Source of the DNA: Erwinia persicina
GTDB lineage: Bacteria > Pseudomonadota > Gammaproteobacteria > Enterobacterales > Enterobacteriaceae
Assembly: GCF_014838825.1 (NCBI RefSeq)
Contig: NZ_JACYMO010000005.1
Coordinates: 124,001-188,000 of the forward strand
DNA length: 64,000 nt
Direction: 5' to 3'
The translations under genes and the position numbers were made by a program. The notes beneath the pieces were generated by a model, which was given only the letters and a program-made list of their open reading frames with translations, did no database searches and was not told the DNA's origin. Each line of letters opens with the position of its first letter. The first letter of the stretch is position 1. Shown here one piece after another: positions 55,119 to 64,000 of the stretch.

Positions 55119-56408
55119 TTAATCCGCAATCGGGTCTTTGACGATAAAGAAGTAGGCCAGTGCGCCCGCGAAGGTAACGCAGGAGCAGATCACCAGCGCC
55201 ATATTGAACGAACCGGTGGTATCGACCACCCAGCCGGTGACAATCGGCGCGAAGGAGGCACAGATAAAGCTGCCGAAGTTCTGAATACTGCTGACCGACG
55301 CCACCATGCGTGACGGGGCCATGACCTGCACCAGACCCCATGCTGAGGTACCGGCAAAATGGACAAAGAACAGCGCCAGACTGATAAAGCCGACGGCCAT
55401 GGCGGTCGAGGTGGACTGCACTACCAGCAGGGTACAGGCCGCCGAACAGACCAGGCCAAAACAGATCAGGGCTTTACGGGTTTTTGCCAGCCCATAGCCA
55501 CGGCGGGCGAGGCGGTCGGCCACGGTACCGTTCACCAGCATCCCTATTGAGCCAAACAGGAACGGAATGGCGGCGACCCAGCCGGTACTGGCCAGGCTCA
55601 GGCCGCGTTCGGCCTGGAGGTAACCCGGCAGCCAGGAGAGATACAGCCAGCCGGTGTAATTCACGCCACTGAAGCCGAGGATCATCCCCCACACGGTGCG
55701 TTTTTTAAACAGCGCGCCCCACTCTTTCAGGGACACGCGGGTTTTCTGCGACGGTGTGGATCCCTGGTTCAGGTACTGTTCTTCTTCCGGGGTCAGCGCA
55801 AAACGGTCGCGGTTACGATACCAGGCATACCAGCAGAGGGCGATGGCAACCCCGGCTACGCCGATAATCACAAACATCATGCGCCAGCCGAAGGCCAGCA
55901 TCAGTGCCACAAGGATCGGCGGTGCGAAGGCCTGGCCGAAGGTGGTGGAGGAGTTGAAAATGCCCATCGGCAGGCCGCGCTCGCGGGCATTAAACCAGTC
56001 ATTCACCACCTTGACGCCGCTGGGCATAAACGGTGCTTCACCGATGCCCAGCCCGATACGCAGCATAATAAAGTGGCTGAAGCTGTTCACCGCACCGGCC
56101 ATTGCCTGCATCACCGACCAGAACAGCAGGCCGCCGCCAAGCACGATACGCGGGCCGAAGCGGTCCAGCAGCAGTCCGCTGGGTAGCTGGGAGATACCGT
56201 AAGAGAGGGAAAACGCCGAGAGCAGCACGCCAAATTCCGTGGCAGACAGGCCGAGATCGCTGCGGATCGCCGCATTGGCGATCGACAGGGAGCCGCGATC
56301 GAGGAAATTGATAATCCCGGCGAGAAACAGCAGGGTGAGCGACACCGTCTGTATCCGCTTGAGCCGGCTGGATTTTTGGAGAGGTGATTCAAAGGCTGAA
56401 ACCGTCAT
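55119..56408 (-). CDS. ACS-family MFS transporter (hexuronate/hexonate type)
   Basis: A 429-residue transporter with 12 membrane helices. The anion:cation symporter signature is [37 protein letters not shown], and [24 protein letters not shown] is typical of ExuT/GudP/DgoT proteins that import sugar acids with H+. Its place 59 bp before uxuA suggests uptake of mannonate, glucuronate or a related acid. Which one is not fixed by sequence. It is divergent from a GntR regulator. Confidence 0.88.
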   Translation of the reverse strand: MTVSAFESPLQKSSRLKRIQTVSLTLLFLAGIINFLDRGSLSIANAAIRSDLGLSATEFGVLLSAFSLSYGISQLPSGLLLDRFGPRIVLGGGLLFWSVMQAMAGAVNSFSHFIMLRIGLGIGEAPFMPSGVKVVNDWFNARERGLPMGIFNSSTTFGQAFAPPILVALMLAFGWRMMFVIIGVAGVAIALCWYAWYRNRDRFALTPEEEQYLNQGSTPSQKTRVSLKEWGALFKKRTVWGMILGFSGVNYTGWLYLSWLPGYLQAERGLSLASTGWVAAIPFLFGSIGMLVNGTVADRLARRGYGLAKTRKALICFGLVCSAACTLLVVQSTSTAMAVGFISLALFFVHFAGTSAWGLVQVMAPSRMVASVSSIQNFGSFICASFAPIVTGWVVDTTGSFNMALVICSCVTFAGALAYFFIVKDPIAD

Positions 56409-56468
56409 CGGCGTTCCTTGTACGGCTCAACGGCCGTTTTTATGTCAGAGCGTCACAGGGGAAAGTGT

Positions 56469-56497
56469 CTGGCCCAGTGGTCAGGCCGCTGGACCAG
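56469..56497. promoter_or_regulatory. paired CTGGNCCAG operator candidate
   Basis: Two perfect 9-base palindromes, CTGGCCCAG (56469-56477) and CTGGACCAG (56489-56497), have centres 20 bp apart, two turns of the helix. They lie between the divergent ACS-transporter and GntR genes and are the best candidates for GntR binding. Confidence 0.6.
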
Positions 56498-56622
56498 AGA
56501 ATAAACGTGAAAGGCTGTTCAATACCGTGATGGTGATCGCAGCATGCGGATCGAGGGCCATTTACACGCGACCGAAGCGCTGTGATAAGCTCTGCTCATC
56601 ACATCGTCCGCGTGGAATGGGT

Positions 56623-57309
56623 ATGGAATTACCGACACTGAAAGTTGAGCGCCTTTACCGGCAGATTTCTAACCTGCTGATTGGCTGCATTAAAAAGGGA
56701 CAGTTTCCCGCCGGGGCGATCCTGCCGCCGGAGCGTGAGTTAGCCAAACAGCTGGGCGTCAGCCGTTCATCGATTCGTGAGGCGCTGATCGCGCTGGAGA
56801 TCACCGGCTGGGTTGAAATCCGCACCGGTAACGGCGTGTACGTGATGGACCCGCTGCCGCAGACTGAGGCCGCCCCGGCGGAGGAGGAGTTCAGCCTGAA
56901 GGCGCTGATTCAGGCGCGTCAGGTGTATGAAGCGATGACGGCAGAGCTGGCCGCACGCAACGGCAGTGACGATCAGCGTGCAGAGCTGCAGGAGATCACC
57001 CAGGATCTCATCCAGTTACACGTCAATGACGACAAGTTTCTGCGGGAAGATAAGCGCTTCCACCTGCTGATTGCCGAGATGACGGGCAACGAGGTGCTGC
57101 GCGACATGATGGAATACCTGTGGAATAAGCGAAAGAGCTCACGCTTCGTGCGGCTGGAAAGCCACTACGCGGAGAGTGATTTTCCGCGTGAGATGAATCA
57201 GGACCATGAGGATATTGCCCGGGCAATCATTGCCCGCGATGCGGTACATGCCCGTGCCTGTATGGAGCGCCATTTACAGCATGTCTACGATCGCTTGTTT
57301 ATTGAGTAA
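56623..57309 (+). CDS. GntR/FadR-family regulator (UxuR/ExuR-like)
   Basis: A 228-residue repressor. The ATG at 56623 is preferred, since a GTGGA lies six bases upstream; an ATG at 56617 is possible. N-terminal winged helix: VERLYRQISNLLIGCIKKGQFPAGAILPPERELAKQLGVSRSSIREALIALEITGWVEIRTGNGVYV. The C-terminal FCD domain has its metal/ligand positions (EDKRFHLLIAEMTGNEVL, DHEDIARAIIARDAVHARACMERHL). Most likely it controls the divergent transporter-uxuA unit in response to a hexuronate intermediate. Confidence 0.9.
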   Translation: MELPTLKVERLYRQISNLLIGCIKKGQFPAGAILPPERELAKQLGVSRSSIREALIALEITGWVEIRTGNGVYVMDPLPQTEAAPAEEEFSLKALIQARQVYEAMTAELAARNGSDDQRAELQEITQDLIQLHVNDDKFLREDKRFHLLIAEMTGNEVLRDMMEYLWNKRKSSRFVRLESHYAESDFPREMNQDHEDIARAIIARDAVHARACMERHLQHVYDRLFIE

Positions 57310-57371
57310 CGCGGCGGGCAGGGCGGGTGGAGCGAAAAAAGGTCCGCCCCGACCCGACGCCTGTCACCGTG

Positions 57372-58409
57372 TTACAGCGATTTGCGGCCGTTGCCTAACA
57401 GGATCGCCAGCTTGCTGCCGCCGGGGGTGGTCTCCATCAGAATTTTACACACGCTGGTGAGCGGAACCGACAGCAGCATGCCCACCGGGCCGAGCAGCCA
57501 GCCCCAGAAAATCAGCGACAGAAACACCACCAGGCTCGACAGGCCCAATCCGCGTCCCATCACCCGGGGTTCCAGCAGGTTGCCCAGTAGCATATGAATA
57601 GCGATAAACAGCGCCCCTACCAGCCCGGCTTCCAGCGGCGTGTTCAGCAGCAGCGCCTGTAAAACCGGGGGAATGCCGGCGATCACCGGCCCGATATTGG
57701 GAACAAAATTCAGCACAAAGGCCACCAGGCCCCACAGCAGCGCAAACTTTACCCCCAGCGCCATCAGCGCCAGCCATACCAGAATACCGGTCGCCAGGCT
57801 GATCAGCGTTTTCAGTGCCAGATAGTGCGTCACGCCTTTCAGCGCTCTGTGCAGCCCGGCAATGCGGATCTGCGGATTGACCAGGGCATAGCGCAACTTG
57901 TACGGCAGATGGTGGACTTCAAACAGCATAAAGATCACCGTCATCATCACCAGAACGATCTGCGTCATGGCCCCGGAGAACTGGCCGAGCATGGTGGTGG
58001 CGACATCCATCACCGCATTAGGATCCAGCCGCTGTGCCAGCGATTCAGGTGAAATCATGATGTGAAATCGCGCGGCAAAGTGCTGGATGATGGCGAGTTT
58101 CTGCTCTGCCTGCGCCTGAAGCTGCGGATACACCTCGCTGAACTCCTGCAGTGAACCGGCAATCATTGCAATCATCAGCGCCAGCCCAATCAGCACCACC
58201 AGGATCACCAGACTGATGGCGAGGCCGCGACGGATGCCGCGCCGCATCAGCCAGGTGACCAGCGGGTTCAGCACGATGGCGAAAAACAGTGCCATCAGAA
58301 AAGGCACCATAATCTCAGCCGACAGTTTGATCCCCCCGAGGATCACCACCAGCGTCGCCAGTTTCAGTAAAATATTTTGCCCGATCTTCTCCTGCGGCAA
58401 TGGGTTCAT
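57372..58409 (-). CDS. yhhT: AI-2E-family transporter YhhT
   Basis: A 345-residue membrane protein of the PerM/AI-2E exporter family with about eight helices. The sequence follows E. coli YhhT (LFFAIVLNPLVTWLMRRG, RIAGLHRALKGVTHYLALKTLISL, FVLNFVPNIGPVIAGIPPVLQALL, WGWLLGPVGMLLSVPLTSVCKI). Substrate not established. It converges with the GntR gene. Confidence 0.9.
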   Translation of the reverse strand: MNPLPQEKIGQNILLKLATLVVILGGIKLSAEIMVPFLMALFFAIVLNPLVTWLMRRGIRRGLAISLVILVVLIGLALMIAMIAGSLQEFSEVYPQLQAQAEQKLAIIQHFAARFHIMISPESLAQRLDPNAVMDVATTMLGQFSGAMTQIVLVMMTVIFMLFEVHHLPYKLRYALVNPQIRIAGLHRALKGVTHYLALKTLISLATGILVWLALMALGVKFALLWGLVAFVLNFVPNIGPVIAGIPPVLQALLLNTPLEAGLVGALFIAIHMLLGNLLEPRVMGRGLGLSSLVVFLSLIFWGWLLGPVGMLLSVPLTSVCKILMETTPGGSKLAILLGNGRKSL

Positions 58410-58503
58410 CGCGCCTCCGTTTAAGAACTCTGCGCAGCAAGTGTAGCGGCTGTTTACACGCCGCCGCTCACTTTAGGAATGATCGGATTTTAGTCCATCA
58501 CCG

Positions 58504-60159
58504 CTATCTGCGTTCACGCCGCTGCAGGATAGCCAGCGCGGTGAGCATCAGTGCCAGACCGGTCGCCATCGCGATGCTGGCCATCGCCATGCCCTGACCC
58601 ACGGAACCCTGCTCAAACTGACGCCAGATAAACACGGACACCGTCTGCGTTCCCGCCGGGGCCAGCAATAGCGAGGTCACCAGTTCGCGCGAGGCGATGG
58701 CAAAAACCATCAACATGGCCGCCAGCAGGCTGGGGAACACCAGCGGGATGACGATATGGCGCAGTGCCGCCAGGGCGCTGGCACCGTGAACCCGGGCGGC
58801 GGGTTCCAGATTGCTGCCGAGCTGCTTCAGCGCACTGCTGACATAGCGCACCGGCCACGGCAGCAGCAGACAGCAGTAAGAGAGCAGCAGGATCGGCCAG
58901 CTGTTATAAGGCGTCACAGGCCAGAAGGGCTGGTTCCACAGCAGAATCAGCCCGACGCCCACCACCACACCCGGCAGCGCCGCCGGCAGCAGGGAGAGTG
59001 CATCGATCAGCGCGGCCCCGCGAATGCGGCGAACCACCACCAGCCAGGCAGCCAGGAATCCCAGCAATCCGGTCACCAGCGACGTGCCCAGTGCCAGGCC
59101 AACGCTGGTGGAAAGGGCTGTCACGGCATCCCCCTGCAGGGCAAACAGGGCAGCAAAGTGGCGCAGCGTCAGGTTGCTGAGATGTATTCCACCGGACAGC
59201 GTGGAAAGTAGCGCCGTCAGCAGCATGGAACTCATCGGGATCGCCACCATCACGGTCGCTACCGCAGCAAATAGCAGCAGCACTGGCCAGCGCCACGGTC
59301 CGAGGGGGCTGCCGCTGTTTTGCGCTGGTTTGCCGTTAATGCTGGTGACATCTTTATGGCCCACCCACCGTTTCTGTAAGGCAAACGCGGCCAGGGCCAC
59401 CATGACCAGCAGTACTGACAGCAGCGACGCGCCTGGCAGATCAATGGGCCAGTCGGCCAGACGCTCTTCGATACCGACCGTCAGCATCACCACCCCGGCA
59501 CGGGAGCCCAGCGCGGCGGGAACGCCATACTCTTCAATCGCCAGGGTAAAGGCCAGCAGCACGCCTGCTGCCAGCGCGGGCAGCAGCATGGGCAGGGTGA
59601 CATGCCAGAAGGCGCGCCAGGCGCTGGCACCGTGTACCCGCGCCACGATAGCCAGCTGCTGTTCGCTCGCCAGCAGGCTGCGTGATACGGCAAAGTAGAC
59701 CACCGGAAAAATATTCAGCGTCATCACCAGCGTAATGCCGCTCTGGCTAAACAGCAGATCGTTGAGATCGACGCCGATCGCTTGGTACAGATAGCCGTTG
59801 TGCTGCAGCGCCAGCATCCAGCTGAGGGCAGAAATATAGGGCGGAGTCAGAAACGGGATCAGCAGCAGCAGGTCCCAGAGACGCGCCAGTGGCAGATGAA
59901 ACAGCCCGCGCAGTGTGCCGAGCGGGATACCGATCAGCGCACTGAGCAGCGCCACGCTCAGGCCGGTTGTCAGGGTGCCCCGCAACAGTGCGGGCAGCTG
60001 CGGGTCTGCCAGCAGCCGGGTGACAGGGGTGAACGCTCCGGCCAGCGAGCCCTGTGCCAGCGCCGGAAACAGCGCCTGCAGCAGGATAAACAGCAGCGGC
60101 AGCGCCACCAGGATCAGCAGCAGCGCCACGGTTAGCAGCGGCAGTAAACGAGAGGTCAT
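58504..60159 (-). CDS. fused ABC permease (FbpB-like)
   Basis: A 551-residue permease with two homologous halves, each ending in a coupling loop of the binding-protein-dependent type: EQQLAIVARVHGASAWRAFWHVTLPML and GSNLEPAARVHGASALAALRHIVIPLV. About twelve membrane helices. The double form is usual for ferric iron (Fbp/Afu/Sfu) and for some phosphonate importers. It belongs to the operon ATPase - binding protein - permease. Confidence 0.88.
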   Translation of the reverse strand: MTSRLLPLLTVALLLILVALPLLFILLQALFPALAQGSLAGAFTPVTRLLADPQLPALLRGTLTTGLSVALLSALIGIPLGTLRGLFHLPLARLWDLLLLIPFLTPPYISALSWMLALQHNGYLYQAIGVDLNDLLFSQSGITLVMTLNIFPVVYFAVSRSLLASEQQLAIVARVHGASAWRAFWHVTLPMLLPALAAGVLLAFTLAIEEYGVPAALGSRAGVVMLTVGIEERLADWPIDLPGASLLSVLLVMVALAAFALQKRWVGHKDVTSINGKPAQNSGSPLGPWRWPVLLLFAAVATVMVAIPMSSMLLTALLSTLSGGIHLSNLTLRHFAALFALQGDAVTALSTSVGLALGTSLVTGLLGFLAAWLVVVRRIRGAALIDALSLLPAALPGVVVGVGLILLWNQPFWPVTPYNSWPILLLSYCCLLLPWPVRYVSSALKQLGSNLEPAARVHGASALAALRHIVIPLVFPSLLAAMLMVFAIASRELVTSLLLAPAGTQTVSVFIWRQFEQGSVGQGMAMASIAMATGLALMLTALAILQRRERR

Positions 60160-60174
60160 CGCAGGTTCCTGAGG

Positions 60175-60196
60175 GGGGTGGCAGGTGCGCCACCCC
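60175..60196 (-). promoter_or_regulatory. intercistronic hairpin before the permease gene
   Basis: GGGGTGGC and GCCACCCC pair perfectly around a 6-base loop in the 45-bp gap after the binding-protein gene. Such hairpins commonly protect the binding-protein mRNA and lower permease expression. Confidence 0.6.
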
Positions 60197-60204
60197 AGGC
60201 AAGA

Positions 60205-61179
60205 TTAAGGGTGGCTGAACAGCGTGCCAAAGCGTTGCAGGACGGCGCTGCGGTCAGCGCTGCCGCCGCTCTGTGCGGGCAGAAGCTTGAGATCGCGAAG
60301 CAGGGGACGCTTGCCGCCGACGTCGGAGCGCGCGGGCATTAACCACGCGTCGGCCACTTTCTGCTGCCCCTCTTCTGACAGCACATAGTCAACAAATGCT
60401 CTGGCGTCCGCCGCGTGCTGGCTGCTTTTCAGGATCATCATCGGACGCGGTGCCACGACGGTGCCGCTGGCGGGGAAGATCACTTTAATCGCCTCACCGT
60501 CCTGAATGCTGCTATACGAAACGTAATCCACTGCACCAAAAACGGCAGCTTTCGCACCCTGCAGCACCGGTGTCAGCGCCTGGGCATTGGGCCCGGCAAT
60601 GACCATACCGTTCATTTTCAGCCTGCTGAACAGCGCCCATGCGTCGTCGCCCATACTGTTATGCAGGCCGATCAGCAGGTCGAGAGATGCACCGGACAGT
60701 GACGGGTCGGGGGTGGTCACCCGACCTTTAAACTCGGGGCGGGTCAGATCGTTCCACTCTCTGGGCTCCGGGGTGCCGCTCCCGGTATTCCAGACGATCC
60801 CCAGCGCGGAGATGCCCTGGGCAACGTAAGCGTCGGTTTTAAAGGCGGCCGGCACCTGTTTTGCGTTGGGGCTCTGATACGGCAGCAGCCAGCCGCGCTG
60901 CTCCAGCTCTTCGGCCGTATCCCAGGAGGCAGAAATCAGTACATCGGCCTGCGGGTTGGCCTGTTCGGCCTCCAGCCTCGCCATCACTTTTCCGGTCGTG
61001 GCCTGAAATATATTCACTTTGACGCCCGTCTGCTTTTCGTAGCCTGTGGCCAGGCTTTTCGCCAGTGAACCCGGCCCGGCGGTATACACCGTCAGCGCCT
61101 GTGCGTCAGCGATCATCATGCCGGAAGATAGCAGCATCGTTAATAGAGCTCCTGTTTTCATCGAATTCAATACGTTCAT
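60205..61179 (-). CDS. periplasmic solute-binding protein of the Fbp-like ABC importer
   Basis: A 324-residue extracellular binding protein with a signal peptide (MKTGALLTMLLSSGMMIADAQA). The fold start (LTVYTAGPGSLAKSLATGYEKQTGVKVNIFQATTGKVMARLEAEQANPQADVLISA) is typical of the FbpA/PhnS/thiamine cluster. The pair of tyrosines that binds iron in FbpA (YY) is not clearly present; the comparable segment reads AVDYVSYSS. The cargo could therefore be iron or an organic phosphonate/other ligand. The start codon overlaps the ATPase stop (ATGA). Confidence 0.85.
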   Translation of the reverse strand: MNVLNSMKTGALLTMLLSSGMMIADAQALTVYTAGPGSLAKSLATGYEKQTGVKVNIFQATTGKVMARLEAEQANPQADVLISASWDTAEELEQRGWLLPYQSPNAKQVPAAFKTDAYVAQGISALGIVWNTGSGTPEPREWNDLTRPEFKGRVTTPDPSLSGASLDLLIGLHNSMGDDAWALFSRLKMNGMVIAGPNAQALTPVLQGAKAAVFGAVDYVSYSSIQDGEAIKVIFPASGTVVAPRPMMILKSSQHAADARAFVDYVLSEEGQQKVADAWLMPARSDVGGKRPLLRDLKLLPAQSGGSADRSAVLQRFGTLFSHP

Positions 61180-61880
61180 GCAAGTTCCCCGGAGAGTGAT
61201 GTAACGGTTTGACGGGCGGCAACCGATCCGGCCGACAGCCAGACGATACGATCGGCCAGCATTTCCGCCTCGCTGCGATCGTGGGTGACATAGACGGCGG
61301 TAGTGCCGAGCTGGCGCAGCAGGCCTGCCATCTCACGGCAGAGGGATTCACGCAGGTCGCGGTCAAGATTCGACAGCGGTTCATCGAACAGCAGGATCGC
61401 AGGTTCAGCGATAATCGCCCGCGCCAGCGCCACGCGCTGCTGCTGGCCGCCGGAGAGATCGGAAGGCTTACGCTGTGCGAAGTCAGCCAGACCTACGCGC
61501 TGCAGAGCCATCATGACCCGCTCGTCGCGTTCGTGTGCCGGTACCCGGCGCATCAGCAGCGGAAAGGCGACGTTCTGCGCCACGCTCATATGTGGCCACA
61601 GGGCATAGTCCTGAAAGACCATGCCGATATCGCGCTGTTCAGGAGGGGTGCAGACGGCGGCGCTGGCCATCAGCCGGTCGCCAAAATGCAGCGTGCCCTG
61701 CCGGGGTTGCAGCAGCCCGGCGAGTATTTTCAGAAGGGTGCTTTTGCCACAGCCCGAGGGGCCAAGCAGTGCGACAATGCTGCCCGCCCCGATGTCGAGA
61801 TCGAGATGGTTGAGCACCGTCTGCGTGCCGAAAGCATAGTGAATGCCCTTCAGCGTCACGGAAGTGGGAGAACGGACCAT
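61176..61880 (-). CDS. ABC importer ATPase (FbpC-like)
   Basis: A 234-residue ATPase with Walker A (GPSGCGKST), Q-loop (GMVFQDYALWPHM), signature LSGGQQQRVALARA and Walker B (ILLFDEPLSNLD). It lacks the C-terminal regulatory domain common in longer FbpC/PotA proteins. First gene of the three-gene import operon; start at the ATG at 61880 after AGAGGAT. Confidence 0.9.
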   Translation of the reverse strand: MVRSPTSVTLKGIHYAFGTQTVLNHLDLDIGAGSIVALLGPSGCGKSTLLKILAGLLQPRQGTLHFGDRLMASAAVCTPPEQRDIGMVFQDYALWPHMSVAQNVAFPLLMRRVPAHERDERVMMALQRVGLADFAQRKPSDLSGGQQQRVALARAIIAEPAILLFDEPLSNLDRDLRESLCREMAGLLRQLGTTAVYVTHDRSEAEMLADRIVWLSAGSVAARQTVTSLSGELA

Positions 61881-62050
61881 ATTGTTATCCTCTTTGGGAC
61901 TTTTCCCCCCGGAAATGGGGAGTTACGGGGGAGTATAGGGAGGGTGTATGACGGATTTATGGCGGAAGAAAGACGCCTGCGATTGTTAACGGTTGCAGGA
62001 TTTCGGGTATAGTGATCGTCACTTCTTTTGACCCTGCGAGCAGGATTTTC

Positions 62051-63244
62051 ATGTCTGAGCAGCCCGCCGGTGCCACCGCGCTAAGTGGCTTCCGTTTAAA
62101 TCTGCGTATTTTCTCCGTCGTGATGTTTAACTTTGCCAGCTATATGACTATCGGCTTACCGCTGGCGGTGCTGCCTGGCTATGTCCACGATGTGATGGGC
62201 TACAGCGCGTTCTGGGCAGGGCTGGTGATCAGCCTGCAATATCTCACCACTCTGATCAGCCGCCCGCATGCCGGGCGTTATGCCGATCTGTGGGGGCCAA
62301 AAAAAGTTGTGGTCGTCGGGCTGTGCGGCTGCTTTATCAGCGGCTTGTGCTATGCGCTGGCGGCGATCAGCAGCTCCCTGCCCGTGCTCAGTCTGCTGCT
62401 GCTCTGCGCGGGCAGGCTGATACTGGGCGTCGGGCAGAGCTTCGCCGGAACCGGCTCCACGCTGTGGGGCGTCGGCGTGGTCGGGTCGCTGCATATTGGT
62501 CGGGTGATCTCCTGGAACGGTATTTTCACCTATGGCGCGATGGCGATAGGTGCGCCGCTCGGCGTGGCGATCTATGACCAGGGCGGACTGCTGCTGCTGG
62601 CGGGGATCATTACGGCGATTGCGCTGCTGGGCATCCTGCTGGCGCTGCCCCGGGCGCAGGTCAAAAGCAGCGCGGGCCGGCCGCTGCCGTTTCGCGCCGT
62701 ACTGGGCCGTATCTGGCGTTTCGGCCTGCTGCTGGCGATGGGATCGGCCGGGTTTGGCGCAATTGCCACCTTTATCACCCTGTTTTACCAGGATAAAGGT
62801 TGGGATGGTGCAGCCTTTGCGCTGACGCTGTTCAGCGTGGCTTTTGTCGGTACGCGGCTGCTGTTCCCGCAGGCGATTGCCCGTCACGGTGGGTTGAACG
62901 TGGCGCTGGTGTGTTTTGCGGTGGAAGCCCTTGGGCTGTTTATGGTCTGGGGGGCTGGGGATCCGTGGCTGGCACGCGGCGGGGCGCTGCTGACCGGGGC
63001 CGGGTTCTCGCTGGTTTTTCCGGCCATTGGCGTGGTGGCGGTCAGTGCCGTACCGCCGCAGAATCAGGGCAGTGCGCTGGCAACTTATACTGCGTTTATG
63101 GATCTGGCGCTGGGTATTACCGGGCCGCTGGCGGGGCTGATAATGAGTGCTATGGGGGTACCGTCGGTCTATCTTCTCAGCGGTTTACTGGCCTGTCTGG
63201 CGATGGCCGTAACGGTGCATCTGAAAAAAGCGGTCCCGGCTTAG
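62051..63244 (+). CDS. yhhS: MFS transporter YhhS
   Basis: A 397-residue MFS protein from the ATG at 62051 after AGGA. It follows the E. coli YhhS pattern (YMTIGLPLAVLPGYVHDVMGYSAFWAGLVISLQYLTTLISRPHAGRYADLWGPKK; GVGQSFAGTGSTLWGVGVVGSLHIGRVISWNG). YhhS has been tied to sugar/arabinose or glyphosate efflux in E. coli; its natural substrate is unclear. In E. coli it neighbours yhhT, here the ABC operon lies between them. Confidence 0.88.
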   Translation: MSEQPAGATALSGFRLNLRIFSVVMFNFASYMTIGLPLAVLPGYVHDVMGYSAFWAGLVISLQYLTTLISRPHAGRYADLWGPKKVVVVGLCGCFISGLCYALAAISSSLPVLSLLLLCAGRLILGVGQSFAGTGSTLWGVGVVGSLHIGRVISWNGIFTYGAMAIGAPLGVAIYDQGGLLLLAGIITAIALLGILLALPRAQVKSSAGRPLPFRAVLGRIWRFGLLLAMGSAGFGAIATFITLFYQDKGWDGAAFALTLFSVAFVGTRLLFPQAIARHGGLNVALVCFAVEALGLFMVWGAGDPWLARGGALLTGAGFSLVFPAIGVVAVSAVPPQNQGSALATYTAFMDLALGITGPLAGLIMSAMGVPSVYLLSGLLACLAMAVTVHLKKAVPA

Positions 63245-63377
63245 TGGGACCGTTGTCAAATGACACAGATAAGTCGGTTGCCGTTCCAGGGGCGATCATT
63301 GCTGAACGGCCCCTGCTGAGGGTATTGATGTCAGGTCAGTCCCGGGTGAGTTCCTGCCAGCGACCCGGGTGAAAGGA

Positions 63378-64000
63378 TTACTCCTGAAGCAATGCGATGC
63401 TCTGGCGGATTTCGCGCTCGATATCCGCCGCACTCCAGCTATCCATCACTGAGGCAAACGGTTCGAAGGCATACACGCCGGTGTAGCCCAATGCTTCCAG
63501 ACGCTGGACCTGCCAGACGCTTTTCAGCAGGTCATCACTGCTTAACATCAGACGCTCTTCGTCGGTCAGTTCGCTGACCGGGCGACCGTCGATGACGCCG
63601 GACAGGTGCACCAGGCCAATCTGATCGATATCGATACCGTCGGCAAAGTCCTGCTCTGCGCCTTCATACAGGTGGTGATGGAAGGTATCCAGCACGATCT
63701 TAAAGGGCACGTTGGCCTGCGTGATCAGCTGCTGCGCCTGCGCGGCAGAACGCAGTGAGCTGACCGGGAAGCCCAGTGGCTCAACGAGACCTTCAACACC
63801 ATAGCGTGCAAACAGCGGGGCCAGCGTAGTCAGGGCCTGCTGGGTGTCTTCGGCGGAAATCTTTGTCCCGTCGTTGAGCGGGCACATCACCAGTGCTTTA
63901 GCGCCAATTCCCTGAGCATCTTTCAGCAGGCTTTCAGCGCGGGCCAGCAGGTCATCACTGATCTGGTTGAACGGATACAGGGCGTTGATGGTGACAATTT
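63378..64000 (-). CDS. TIM-barrel sugar isomerase/epimerase-like protein, 5' end outside window
   Basis: The open frame reaches the right edge (IVTINALYPFNQISDDLLARAESLLKDAQGIGAKALVMCPLND), so the N-terminus lies beyond it; 207 residues are visible. It is an AP-endonuclease-2-type TIM barrel with metal/active-site positions in VEPLGFP, IVLDTFHHHL, IGLVHLSGVIDGRP and AFEPFASV. Such proteins isomerise sugars or inositol derivatives (Hyi, IolI, IolH groups); the substrate cannot be told. Confidence 0.8.
   Translation of the reverse strand, partial: IVTINALYPFNQISDDLLARAESLLKDAQGIGAKALVMCPLNDGTKISAEDTQQALTTLAPLFARYGVEGLVEPLGFPVSSLRSAAQAQQLITQANVPFKIVLDTFHHHLYEGAEQDFADGIDIDQIGLVHLSGVIDGRPVSELTDEERLMLSSDDLLKSVWQVQRLEALGYTGVYAFEPFASVMDSWSAADIEREIRQSIALLQE

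Noticed and set aside
1..64000. Insertion sequences, prophage, CRISPR arrays, rRNA genes
   Set aside because: No transposase, integrase, phage structural gene, spaced direct repeats or rRNA sequence was seen on either strand.

Overview
The window is a chromosomal segment of a gamma-proteobacterium of the order Enterobacterales, most likely Erwiniaceae (Erwinia/Pantoea-like). The basis is the gene order gor ... rlmJ - (CPBP protease) - prlC - rsmJ - uspA - uspB - pitA - yhiN, which follows the E. coli chromosome. Near-identical ProP, PitA, UspB and YhiN proteins support this, as do a FhuE-type receptor and a membrane gluconate dehydrogenase. Genus cannot be fixed from sequence reading alone. 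No rRNA, true tRNA, insertion sequence, prophage or CRISPR array was seen.

Layout. (1) 1-4.5 kb: the end of a YtcJ-like amidohydrolase, a lipoprotein/exported-protein pair, and a LacI-type sensor domain without its DNA-binding domain. (2) 5-11.4 kb: a complete ecpABCDE (common pilus) operon without ecpR in front. (3) 11.5-16.1 kb: two short double-glycine-leader peptides, both glycine zippers, then a C39 peptidase-ABC exporter, an unrecognised 244-residue protein and an HlyD/CvaA-type adaptor. This looks like a microcin system with no recognisable immunity gene. (4) 16.2-19.1 kb: an AT-rich stretch with a FidL-like/ToxR-like (MarT-like) regulator pair and a frameshifted LuxR-type regulator.

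(5) 19.2-26.9 kb: gor, then an RNA-repair island set between gor and rlmJ, which are neighbours in E. coli. The island has a minus-strand unit behind a sigma-54-type promoter: a tRNA-like non-coding RNA, a slipin, rtcB and the nucleotidyltransferase rlaP. Divergent from it are rtcR and an RNase Z/BN gene. (6) 26.9-36 kb: conserved housekeeping genes. (7) 36-39.6 kb: an exported esterase and an XRE regulator that share an operator-like palindrome, then a deletion scar of the choline-betaine (bet) locus leaving 3' remnants of betT and betA. (8) 39.6-49.7 kb: a diguanylate cyclase, a fhuE-like siderophore receptor, a three-subunit gluconate 2-dehydrogenase, a LacI regulator and a zinc alcohol dehydrogenase. 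(9) 49.8-64 kb: proP, an EAL phosphodiesterase, a DHCW cupin, uxuA with a transporter and a divergent GntR regulator, yhhT, an FbpABC-like ABC importer, yhhS and a TIM-barrel isomerase cut by the window end.

Themes. RtcR, the sigma-54 site, the tRNA-like RNA, RtcB, RlaP and RNase BN form one coherent RNA-damage/repair module. Pili, the exporter peptides and the membrane regulators form a surface/competition module. The bet deletion removes betaine synthesis from choline at this locus while proP, an uptake route, is intact.
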